The notes beneath the pieces were generated by a model that saw nothing but the letters and a program-made list of their open reading frames with translations, searched no databases and was not told where the DNA came from. A stretch of DNA of 28,974 bases from assembly GCA_015067125.1 (NCBI GenBank), contig SVNB01000006.1, positions 1 through 28,974 of the forward strand, given 5' to 3'. Source of the stretch: Oscillospiraceae bacterium. GTDB taxonomy: Bacteria > Bacillota > Clostridia > Oscillospirales > Ruminococcaceae. Shown here piece after piece: positions 6,488 through 12,082 of this stretch (the stretch's first letter is position 1; each line of letters begins with the position of its first letter). A program made the translations under genes and the position numbers.

Positions 6488-6787
6488 TCAGTCTGTTCCG
6501 GAAATATCGATGTAAAAATGTTCCTCCGGATAGGCATAACCAAGTTTTTCTCTTGCCTGCTCCTCGATGAAATCATCGGTTCCGTAACTGTCAAGTGTCT
6601 TCTGGAGCTCTTCGTTTCTTATAAGGTTTTCGGTATATTCCTGACGCAGCTGTTCAAGTTCGGTCTGTTTATCGTTTATGCTCGCCTGGGTCGAAATCAG
6701 GGAATAAAGAATGTATATTCCGAACGCAATGGCCGCTATCTTCAAAAACATACCCTTCTTTGGTTTTTTCTGTTCCGTTGCCTTCAA
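6488..6787 (-). CDS. divIC: septum formation initiator DivIC/FtsB family
   Basis: 99 residues from a TTG start at 6785-6787, with AAAGGAG ten bases upstream. It has a short basic cytoplasmic N-terminus (KKPKKG), a single transmembrane helix at about residues 14-32, then an extracytoplasmic coiled coil (NDKQTELEQLRQEYTENLIR region) and the family's C-terminal REKLGYAYPEEHFY segment. DivIC joins FtsL and DivIB in the division-site complex that activates septal wall synthesis. The start lies inside the reading frame of yabQ, and a good vegetative promoter (6858-6887) lies just upstream. That suits a gene needed in growth as well as in sporulation. Confidence 0.93.
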   Translation of the reverse strand: MKATEQKKPKKGMFLKIAAIAFGIYILYSLISTQASINDKQTELEQLRQEYTENLIRNEELQKTLDSYGTDDFIEEQAREKLGYAYPEEHFYIDISGTD

Positions 6788-7325
6788 AACTTTTTCGCTC
6801 CTTTCCGGCTTTTCCTCCGCAAAACGAAAAAGCCTTTAATATATTTAGACACAGTATATTATATACCATTCCGCATTTCTTTTTCAATAGTCTTTTATGT
6901 TTATCCGCCGTTTTAAGGATATTTTTTTTCGCATTATTACAAGTATTTTTTGCCCTTTTTATAATTTTTCGGAATATTTTTACAAAAGGCGCAAAAACCG
7001 CCCTAAAAATTCTTCCGAAAAGCCTGCCCGCCGGCAAAGTTATTCTTCCGATGCTGAAATACCACGCAAAAAATCCCAGCGCTTCCGCAAAATAAATATA
7101 AAAGCGCGGTATGCCAAAATTTTTGTTAAGAAGAAAAGAAAAGGTCAAAAAACCCGCCCAAAGGCAATACAGAAAATCGCTTGCCACAAAAAATTTTCTT
7201 TTTGCGGAAAAAGCCGCCCTGAAAAAGCGCAGAAAATCATAACAGCCGCCAAGAACAAACCCAACTGCCAGCGCTTCCAAAAAAATTTTCCACTGGTCTC
7301 CGATAATATCCGTTGTGTAGATCAT
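6669..7325 (-). CDS. yabQ: spore cortex biosynthesis protein YabQ
   Basis: 218 residues as read to the first stop. The N-terminal 130 residues match the YabQ pattern: an initial helix (WKIFLEALAVGFVLGGCYDF, followed by LRFFR), further membrane segments, and a basic region after GRLFGRIFRAVF. In B. subtilis YabQ is a membrane protein of the outer forespore membrane needed for cortex formation. The ATG overlaps the yabP stop by four bases (ATGA). The last 40 codons run out of frame through the divIC promoter region and 119 bases into divIC. That tail looks unlike a membrane protein, so either the overlap is real and the tail is incidental, or a stop was lost or a frameshift occurred near the 3' end. 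Confidence 0.88.
   Translation of the reverse strand: MIYTTDIIGDQWKIFLEALAVGFVLGGCYDFLRFFRAAFSAKRKFFVASDFLYCLWAGFLTFSFLLNKNFGIPRFYIYFAEALGFFAWYFSIGRITLPAGRLFGRIFRAVFAPFVKIFRKIIKRAKNTCNNAKKNILKTADKHKRLLKKKCGMVYNILCLNILKAFSFCGGKAGKERKSFEGNGTEKTKEGYVFEDSGHCVRNIHSLFPDFDPGEHKR
6858..6887 (-). promoter_or_regulatory. sigma-A-type promoter of divIC inside yabQ
   Basis: On the minus strand, TTGAAA (6882-6887), an 18-base spacer and TATAAT (6858-6863), about 70 bases before the divIC start. It would let divIC and yabR be expressed in growth, independently of the sporulation genes upstream. Confidence 0.7.
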
Positions 7326-7600
7326 CTGAATAACCTTGCAAAAAGCCCGGCCCTGCGCGGAAGAGCCGGAGCATACGTTACGGAATCTATTTCTCCCTCT
7401 ATGCGCAAATCTCCGCTTTCTGCGGAAAAACTTATCACTTTAAGGTTTTTTCCGCATACCGTAAAAGCCGTTCCTTCAAGCATTGCATAAACTTTGGTTT
7501 CGTCAAAACCCTCCACGTCGCATACTCCCGTGGCCTTAAGCACCTTTCTGTTTTCCAGCACAAGGTCGTGACGTTTTTCGTGTGCTTCGTTTTTCTGCAT
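7322..7600 (-). CDS. yabP: sporulation protein YabP
   Basis: 92 residues, ATG after GGGGAGAGG. It matches the YabP/YqfC family: it opens with HDLVLENRKVLKATGV and continues through DVEGFDETKVYAMLEGTAF, the core of that small domain. YabP is a sporulation protein needed for correct cortex and coat assembly and acts with YabQ. It is translationally coupled to yabQ by an ATGA overlap. In B. subtilis the S4-domain gene yabO lies immediately upstream; here there is a 51-residue unrelated gene and a terminator instead, so yabP starts the transcript. A possible sporulation-type promoter is noted at 7625-7654. Confidence 0.93.
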   Translation of the reverse strand: MQKNEAHEKRHDLVLENRKVLKATGVCDVEGFDETKVYAMLEGTAFTVCGKNLKVISFSAESGDLRIEGEIDSVTYAPALPRRAGLFARLFR

Positions 7601-7624
7601 CTGCCTCTCCCCTTTCTTAATAAA

Positions 7625-7654
7625 ATCTTTATGCTTTTGGGCACAAAAAAATTC
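7625..7654 (-). promoter_or_regulatory. candidate sigma-E-type promoter of yabP
   Basis: On the minus strand, GAATTTT (7648-7654), a 14-base spacer and CATAAAGAT (7625-7633). This resembles the mother-cell sigma-E consensus (ATA/GAATA-like -35, CATAnnnT -10). It partly overlaps the terminator of the preceding small gene. The match is imperfect and the assignment leans on the known sigma-E control of yabP in B. subtilis. Confidence 0.35.
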
Positions 7655-7680
7655 CGGAAGGGGTTTCTTCCGGAATTTTT
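7647..7680 (-). terminator. Rho-independent terminator after the 51-residue gene
   Basis: A 14-base-pair perfect stem (7647-7660 with 7667-7680) has a 6-base loop and ends in T7 on the minus strand. It lies 6 bases past the stop at 7687 and separates the small gene from yabP. Confidence 0.88.
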
Positions 7681-7686
7681 CTTTTT

Positions 7687-7842
7687 TTATCTGTCGCAGT
7701 CCTGGGTTTTTCTTTCTGCGGCATTTTGTTTGCTGAGGGGACTTCTGTTATTTGCTGCGCTGGAGGAAACGGAATTTTTGCAGCCTTTGCAGTTTTTGTT
7801 GTTTGCTTTGTTGGTGTTTTCTCTTGCATAATTTTCAGCCAT
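7687..7842 (-). CDS. small hydrophilic 51-residue protein with CxxC
   Basis: The ATG at 7840-7842 is preceded by TTGGAGATATTACC, a good ribosome site, and the frame ends with TAA at 7687-7689, followed at once by a strong terminator. The product starts MAENYARENTNKANNKN and is rich in Asn, Lys, Ser and Ala. It carries a central CKGC pair and ends KTQDCDR. It has no hydrophobic segment, so it should be soluble and probably disordered unless the cysteines bind metal. The strand, the codon use and the gene-like start and end signals support it as a real gene, and overlapping frames on both strands lack such signals. No family is recognised. Its place beside yabP suggests, but does not show, a sporulation link. 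A strong hairpin lies in its leader. Confidence 0.68.
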   Translation of the reverse strand: MAENYARENTNKANNKNCKGCKNSVSSSAANNRSPLSKQNAAERKTQDCDR

Positions 7843-7866
7843 GGTAATATCTCCAATCAAAACCTT

Positions 7867-7896
7867 TTTGCGGAAAGATTTTTTACTTTCCGCAAA
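7867..7896 (-). promoter_or_regulatory. leader hairpin of the 51-residue gene
   Basis: An 11-base-pair perfect stem, TTTGCGGAAAG with CTTTCCGCAAA, has an 8-base loop, about 25 bases before the start codon. On the minus strand it is not followed by a T tract, so it is more likely a stability or regulatory hairpin than a terminator. TATAAT at 7928-7933 (minus strand) may be the -10 element. Confidence 0.45.
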
Positions 7897-7963
7897 TATT
7901 TTCTGCGATTTTTTTAAAAGTATGCAAATTATATTTTCGCATTTATGCTAATAAATATTCATA

Positions 7964-7992
7964 TTGATAAAAAACCTTTCTGATGATAAAAT
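7964..7992 (+). promoter_or_regulatory. sigma-A promoter of mrnC
   Basis: TTGATA (7964-7969), a 17-base spacer and TAAAAT (7987-7992). Its position rules out translation starting at 7964 and supports the start at 8027. Confidence 0.8.
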
Positions 7993-8026
7993 AATAGCAG
8001 AAAAACAGAAAGGCGGCGTTTATACT

Positions 8027-8440
8027 TTGCTTGATATGTCGAATAAAAAAATCGGAGGCAATGCCCTTAACGGACTTTCTCTTGCGTTTATCGGAGATGC
8101 GGTTTACGAAATTATGGTGCGCGAACACCTTTTGGAAAACGGTTCCCTGCAGGTGGGCAAACTTCACAGAATGGCCGTGGAATACGTAAGAGCAAGCTAT
8201 CAGGCAGAGGTGTTTGATTTTCTTGAACCCATAGTGGACGAAGAAGAACGCGGCATACTCCACAGAGGAAGAAACGCCAGCGCAACCCATATTCCAAGAG
8301 GTGCCAACGCCATAGAATACCGCAAAGCCACCGGGGTGGAATCCCTTTTCGGCTGGCTTTATCTTGAAGGAAAAAGCGAAAGAATAAAAGAGCTTTTTGA
8401 TATGATTCTTAACAGGGAAAAAGAGGAGGTCCGCATTTGA
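8027..8440 (+). CDS. mrnC: Mini-ribonuclease III
   Basis: 137 residues from TTG 8027-8029, with AAAGGCGG about 10 bases upstream; ATG 8036 is a less well spaced alternative. It is a lone RNase III catalytic domain without the double-strand RNA-binding domain, as in Mini-III. The active-site segment LAFIGDAVYE carries D24. Further family segments are HRMAVEYVRASYQAE, DEEERGILHRGRNA, THIPRGANAIEYRKATG, and the second acidic site in ESLFGWLYLEG. Mini-III forms dimers and matures 23S rRNA ends in Firmicutes, where it is helped by ribosomal protein L3. The gene overlaps the next gene by four bases (TTGA), so translation is coupled. Confidence 0.94.
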   Translation: MLDMSNKKIGGNALNGLSLAFIGDAVYEIMVREHLLENGSLQVGKLHRMAVEYVRASYQAEVFDFLEPIVDEEERGILHRGRNASATHIPRGANAIEYRKATGVESLFGWLYLEGKSERIKELFDMILNREKEEVRI

Positions 8441-9300
8441 AAAAAGAAAAAACCGTCGAACTTTTAAAAGATATCGGAGCCGATATCCTCGGCTCGGCGA
8501 TTTTTGCGTTTGGAGTAAACACCTTTACCACTCCTAACGAAATTGCGCCCGGCGGCGTTACCGGTATTGCCACCATGCTTCATTCCATAACGCAGGCCCA
8601 GATGGGTACCCTTACCTTTCTTCTGAATATTCCGCTTATAATTCTTGGCCTTGTTGTTATAGGAAAACGTTTTACCATAAACACCTTTCGCACGCTGTTC
8701 ATTCTTTCCGTAATAACAAATATTACCGAAGCTTTTCTTCCCGTTTATACAGAAAATGCCCTGCTCGCAGCTCTTTTCGGCGGTGCCGCCATCGGCATCG
8801 GCATGGGAATAATCTTTCTGCGCGGTTCCACCACCGGCGGCACGGATATTCTGGGAAGGGTGCTTTTGCGGTATTTTCAGCATATTCCCCTTGGAAAAAT
8901 CCTTCTTGCAATAGATTTTGTGATAGTCACCGCCGCAGGTATTTATTACGGCACGCTTGATGCGGCGCTTTATGCGCTGGTTTCCGTATATGTTACGGAA
9001 CGCGCCATGGACAGCGTTCTTTACGGATTTAACGAAACCCGAATCGCTTACGTTGTTACGGAACACCCGATCGAAGTTGCCCAAAGGGTGATGGACGAAA
9101 CCGACCGCGGCGTTACCTACCTTAACGGCGAAGGCGGCTATCAGCGTGATAAAAAGCTTGTTATTATGTGCGCCATGCCAAGCCGCCAGTTTGCAAAATT
9201 CAAACGCATCGTGCTGGAAGTTGACCACGCAGCGTTCATAATGGTCGCCCCTGCCAGCAACGTGATCGGCGAGGGTTTTAAAGAAACATTTGACGAATAA
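8437..9300 (+). CDS. YitT family membrane protein (DUF2179 C-terminus)
   Basis: 287 residues from TTG 8437-8439 after AGGAGG. It has five or so transmembrane helices in the first 190 residues, with the family's NEIAPGGVTGIATMLH near residue 34 and FLRGSTTGGTDILGR near residue 127. A soluble C-terminal DUF2179 domain of about 90 residues follows (YVVTEHPIEVAQRVMDE, then RGVTYLNGEGGY, and a final VDHAAFIMV strand). YitT proteins are widespread Firmicute membrane proteins with no firmly established transport substrate. It is coupled to mrnC by the TTGA overlap and followed by a terminator 2 bases after its stop, which closes the two-gene operon. Confidence 0.93.
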   Translation: MKKEKTVELLKDIGADILGSAIFAFGVNTFTTPNEIAPGGVTGIATMLHSITQAQMGTLTFLLNIPLIILGLVVIGKRFTINTFRTLFILSVITNITEAFLPVYTENALLAALFGGAAIGIGMGIIFLRGSTTGGTDILGRVLLRYFQHIPLGKILLAIDFVIVTAAGIYYGTLDAALYALVSVYVTERAMDSVLYGFNETRIAYVVTEHPIEVAQRVMDETDRGVTYLNGEGGYQRDKKLVIMCAMPSRQFAKFKRIVLEVDHAAFIMVAPASNVIGEGFKETFDE

Positions 9301-9302
9301 TT

Positions 9303-9330
9303 AAAAGCGCGGATTTTTCCGCGCTTTTTT
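9303..9330 (+). terminator. Rho-independent terminator after the YitT gene
   Basis: An 11-base-pair stem, AAAAGCGCGGA with TCCGCGCTTTT (9303-9313/9318-9328), has a TTTT loop and is followed by T residues. Confidence 0.92.
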
Positions 9331-9381
9331 GCTGCATTTCTTTTTGTTTGCGTTACTATACTTTTGAAAGGAAGTGATTTT

Positions 9382-10353
9382 ATGAAAAAACTTTTTGCCG
9401 TGCTCACGGTGCTCACGTTTATGCTTACGGCGTGCTCAAACCAAAAACCGTTAGAAGAAAACGAAAATCCAATCTTCCAACCCGACGAAACCGCCGAAAA
9501 AGAATTTTCCATAGACGATATCGATACTTCTTATTATGACGAAATCGAAGACTTTGGCTTTATGTGCGTGCTTACAAAAACCGAAGGCACAAGAGAATAT
9601 CTTGTTTATGAAGACGGAAACGTTTCCCTCGGCGAAAAGCCCAATGAACAAATCTGGCTTCTTTCCAAAAACGGCGAATTTTTAAACGAAGAACCGTTCC
9701 AAAAATACGACGCTCTTATGAATCACCCCGACCCCAATTGGTGGGTCTTCGGCATACGCGAAGGTGTGCTTTATCCTTTCTATGTTAACGAAAACACCGG
9801 CGAAGTCACCGAAGAAGAAATCTGGGGTCCGAATCCGCAGGAATTCTTTGGATATTCCGTTTATAAATATTACTGGTCCAATCACTCTCCGTTTTACGGC
9901 GTAACCGCTCCGGACGGAAGCTCTTTTGCAGAGCCCATTTACAGCAGAATCCAAATCCCATTTGATGACAGAATCGTTTTATCCGGCGGAAATCAGCAGA
10001 TACTCGGTCTTTGTGTCACAGAAATTCTTACTCCCGAAAAAGAAGTGCTTTCCGATTGTTTTAACTATATCAATTTTAACGTTTACGAGGACGGCAGCTA
10101 TTTTGCCATAGCTTTCTGCGGTGGCAACGGAGTTGACGGCCACACCCAGACCTATGACAAAGAAGGAAACCCCATGCCGGACGGCTGGTGGTTTATTGAT
10201 AAGGACGGAAACATCGTCAGCAAGCGATATGAATCCATTTTTGTAAACGAAGAATGGCACCACGATTCCGAATCCAAAGAAGATATTATCATCGCAGTAA
10301 CAGAAAACGGAAAAGAAATCACCTTCCCCGTAAAAGATATTCTGCTTAAATGA
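9382..10353 (+). CDS. lipoprotein with WG-repeat-like C-terminal segment
   Basis: 323 residues from ATG 9382, preceded by AAAGGAAGTG; an upstream ATG at 9364 precedes this site and is rejected. A lipoprotein signal ends in the lipobox LTAC, with the lipidated Cys at residue 18. The mature part starts with an acidic linker. It then has beta-rich repeats with aromatic and Gly/Asp turns, including IWLLSKNGEF and WWFIDKDGNIVSKRY, which resemble the WG (KWG_leptospira-type) repeat. It is therefore probably a beta-propeller-like surface lipoprotein. Function is unknown. Its lipidation would use the lgt product encoded in the same window. No clear terminator was seen before the rplU promoter. Upstream it shares a GTTACTATA box with the lipoprotein at 13505. 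Confidence 0.8.
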   Translation: MKKLFAVLTVLTFMLTACSNQKPLEENENPIFQPDETAEKEFSIDDIDTSYYDEIEDFGFMCVLTKTEGTREYLVYEDGNVSLGEKPNEQIWLLSKNGEFLNEEPFQKYDALMNHPDPNWWVFGIREGVLYPFYVNENTGEVTEEEIWGPNPQEFFGYSVYKYYWSNHSPFYGVTAPDGSSFAEPIYSRIQIPFDDRIVLSGGNQQILGLCVTEILTPEKEVLSDCFNYINFNVYEDGSYFAIAFCGGNGVDGHTQTYDKEGNPMPDGWWFIDKDGNIVSKRYESIFVNEEWHHDSESKEDIIIAVTENGKEITFPVKDILLK

Positions 10354-10394
10354 AAAAAACCGCATAATTAAGGCAAAAAACACAAATTTGGTAC

Positions 10395-10423
10395 TTGACA
10401 TTTGTTATTTGTGCTGATATAAT
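10395..10423 (+). promoter_or_regulatory. perfect consensus sigma-A promoter of the rplU operon
   Basis: TTGACA (10395-10400), exactly 17 bases, then TATAAT (10418-10423), with TGA before it that also makes an extended -10. This is the strongest promoter in the window, as expected for ribosomal-protein genes. Confidence 0.95.
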
Positions 10424-10429
10424 ATTTTG

Positions 10430-10515
10430 TGCCGCATGCCAAAGGCTCTAAAAGTGCGTCCTTTTTTAAGGAGCGCCGCCTCAAGTCAGCGAGTCTATTG
10501 AAAAGAAGGAATATC
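10430..10515 (+). promoter_or_regulatory. candidate L21 leader RNA
   Basis: About 85 untranslated bases lie between the expected transcription start and rplU. A hairpin is visible: GCGTCCTT (from about 10457) pairs with AAGGAGCGC across a TTTT loop, with one bulge. L21 leaders with autoregulatory structure are described in Firmicutes; I cannot confirm that this fits the described family. Confidence 0.4.
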
Positions 10516-10824
10516 ATGTACGCAGTAATCGAAACCGGCGGAAAACAGTATCGTGTAGAACTTAACGATACTCTCTATGTCGAAAAACTCGAAGCCAACG
10601 AAGGCGAAGAAGTTACCCTTGATAAGGTTCTTGTTCTTGGCGGCGAATCCCTCAAAGCAGGCGCTCCCTATGTTGAAGGCGCAAAAGTTGTCGCAGAAGT
10701 CGTTAAAAATGGCAAAGGCAAGAAAATCAATGTTTTCACCTATCGCACCAAAAAAGGCAGCAAACGCGCTCTTGGTCATCGTCAGCCCTATACCAAGCTT
10801 CTTGTTAAAGCTATCGAAGGCTAA
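10516..10824 (+). CDS. rplU: 50S ribosomal protein L21
   Basis: 102 residues from ATG 10516 after AGAAGGA; a longer in-frame reading from 10429 would begin at the transcription start and is rejected. It is a canonical L21: MYAVIETGGKQYRVE at the start, LVLGGESLKAGAPYVEGAKV in the middle, and the basic RNA-binding stretch KKGSKRALGHRQPYTKL at the end. L21 binds 23S rRNA in the large subunit. It heads the conserved rplU-prp-rpmA operon; prp starts 6 bases after the rplU stop. Confidence 0.98.
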   Translation: MYAVIETGGKQYRVELNDTLYVEKLEANEGEEVTLDKVLVLGGESLKAGAPYVEGAKVVAEVVKNGKGKKINVFTYRTKKGSKRALGHRQPYTKLLVKAIEG

Positions 10825-10830
10825 TAAACG

Positions 10831-11148
10831 ATGATCCGCGCTGAATTCTTTTATAAGAAAGGCGAACCCCAGCGCTTTATAGTAAGCGGCCATGCGGGTT
10901 ATGCCGAAAGCGGAAAAGACATTGTCTGTGCTTCGGTAAGTTCGGCCGTGCAAATGGCCATCAACGGAATGACCGAGGTTGTGAAGATAAACTGTAAAGT
11001 AAACGTTTATGAAGATACCATCGAATGTATTCTTCCTCCAAGCCCAAGACCTGCCGCATGGCATTTTGTTTCGGCTTTAAGGCTTCACCTCAAACTTCTT
11101 TCCGAAGACTTTCCGAACACGATCAACCTTATAATTACGGAGGTATAA
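10831..11148 (+). CDS. prp: ribosomal-processing cysteine protease Prp
   Basis: 105 residues, ATG 10831; the ribosome site (GAAGG) lies within the end of rplU. It carries the Prp signature SGHAGYAESGKDIVCASVSS with the catalytic pair H21 and C33. Prp cuts the N-terminal extension from L27, an essential step in Firmicutes such as Staphylococcus aureus. The target, rpmA, is encoded 4 bases downstream and has the matching extension, so this enzyme-substrate assignment is secure. It also goes by ysxB. Confidence 0.96.
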   Translation: MIRAEFFYKKGEPQRFIVSGHAGYAESGKDIVCASVSSAVQMAINGMTEVVKINCKVNVYEDTIECILPPSPRPAAWHFVSALRLHLKLLSEDFPNTINLIITEV

Positions 11149-11152
11149 TAAC

Positions 11153-11437
11153 ATGCTTAGACTTAGTATGCAGTTCTTCGCCCATAAAAAAGGTATGGGC
11201 TCCACTAAAAACGGCCGTGATTCCGAATCCAAACGCCTTGGCCCGAAAAGAGCCGACGGTCAGTTTGTTGTTGCCGGCAATATCCTTGTCAGACAGCGCG
11301 GAACTCACATTCATCCCGGCGCAAACGTTGGCAAAGGTTCCGACGATACCCTCTTCGCTCTCACCGATGGTGTTGTAAGATTTGAACGCCTTGGTGCAGA
11401 CCGCAAAAAGGTAAGCGTATATCCTGTTGAACAGTAA
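11153..11437 (+). CDS. rpmA: 50S ribosomal protein L27 with Prp-cleaved N-terminal extension
   Basis: 94 residues, ATG after CGGAGGT. The precursor begins MLRLSMQFF, followed by the mature start AHKKGMGSTKNGRDSESK, so Prp should cut after F9. Mature L27 reaches the peptidyl-transferase centre with its N-terminus, which is why the extension must be removed. The rest is canonical (RGTHIHPGANVGKGSDDTLF). It is the last gene of the operon, with a terminator 13 bases past the stop. Confidence 0.98.
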   Translation: MLRLSMQFFAHKKGMGSTKNGRDSESKRLGPKRADGQFVVAGNILVRQRGTHIHPGANVGKGSDDTLFALTDGVVRFERLGADRKKVSVYPVEQ

Positions 11438-11450
11438 TAGTTCAGCTTGA

Positions 11451-11479
11451 AAAAAGGGACGGCCAAACCGTCCCTTTTT
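11451..11479 (+). terminator. Rho-independent terminator of the rplU-prp-rpmA operon
   Basis: A 12-base-pair perfect stem, AAAAAGGGACGG with CCGTCCCTTTTT (11451-11462/11468-11479), has a 5-base loop. Confidence 0.93.
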
Positions 11480-11533
11480 ATTTTAATCGCCTTCCCAAAC
11501 AGAGAAGGTGACGTATTGTACACGCCACGGCGG

Positions 11534-11597
11534 AAGGGGTTGCTATGAATCCCCTCGCCACTTCGTGGCCCTCTCCCCTTTAACAAGGGGCGCTTCT
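11534..11597. repeat. multi-hairpin intergenic repeat, likely dispersed
   Basis: Three consecutive inverted repeats lie here: GGGG/CCCC (11536-11539 with 11551-11554), GCCAC-TTC-GTGGC (11557-11569) and CCCCTT-TAAC-AAGGGG (11575-11590). This layout resembles the short non-coding palindromic repeats scattered between genes in many gut Clostridia; that resemblance is from memory. Only one copy is in the window. It ends just before the ribosome site of the following GNAT gene. Confidence 0.6.
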
Positions 11598-11615
11598 TAT
11601 AAAGGAGGTTTTTCC

Positions 11616-12068
11616 GTGAATATCCGCAAAGCCGTTTTAAGCGATGCCAAACTTCTTTGCGAAGTGCGCAAACTTCAGCTTATTGATGAAGGCATTGAAC
11701 CCGATTGCGATATTGATGCCGAACTTGACGCATTCTTTAAAAAATGGCTTGCTTCAAAAGATTTTATCCAGCTTATTGCGGAAGAGAACGGAAAACTTCT
11801 TTCTACCGCGGCGGTTATATATTATGACCTGCCGCCTTCGTTCACGAATAAAATCGGCGTTCGGGGGTATGTTACAAACGTATATACCGTGCCCGAACAC
11901 CGCAGAAAAGGTCTTTCCAAACAGCTTCTTTCCATGCTGCTTGATGACGCGAAAAGCCGCGGCATCAAAAAACTTTGGCTTGGAGCTTCCAAAGATGGCA
12001 GACCGCTTTATGAAAAACTTGGCTTTATACAGCAGCAAAGCTATATGGAGCTTACACTTGAAGATTGA
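11616..12068 (+). CDS. GNAT-family N-acetyltransferase
   Basis: 150 residues from GTG 11616-11618, five bases after a full AAAGGAGGTT ribosome site; the longer frame from 11508 would translate the intergenic repeat and is rejected. It has the GNAT fold: NIRKAVLSDAKLLCEV at the start, strand 4 plus the acetyl-CoA loop VYTVPEHRRKGLSKQLL in motif A, and LWLGASKDGRPLYEKLGF in motif B. The acceptor substrate is unknown. It lies directly before obg; the obg ribosome site follows the stop within a few bases, so the two are probably co-transcribed. No promoter is evident upstream. Confidence 0.9.
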   Translation: MNIRKAVLSDAKLLCEVRKLQLIDEGIEPDCDIDAELDAFFKKWLASKDFIQLIAEENGKLLSTAAVIYYDLPPSFTNKIGVRGYVTNVYTVPEHRRKGLSKQLLSMLLDDAKSRGIKKLWLGASKDGRPLYEKLGFIQQQSYMELTLED

Positions 12069-12082
12069 CCGGAGGTATAAAA

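Noticed and set aside
7726..7917. A 63-codon hydrophobic plus-strand frame opposite the small gene
   Set aside because: It has no ribosome site and runs through the leader hairpin; the minus-strand 51-residue gene explains the region better.
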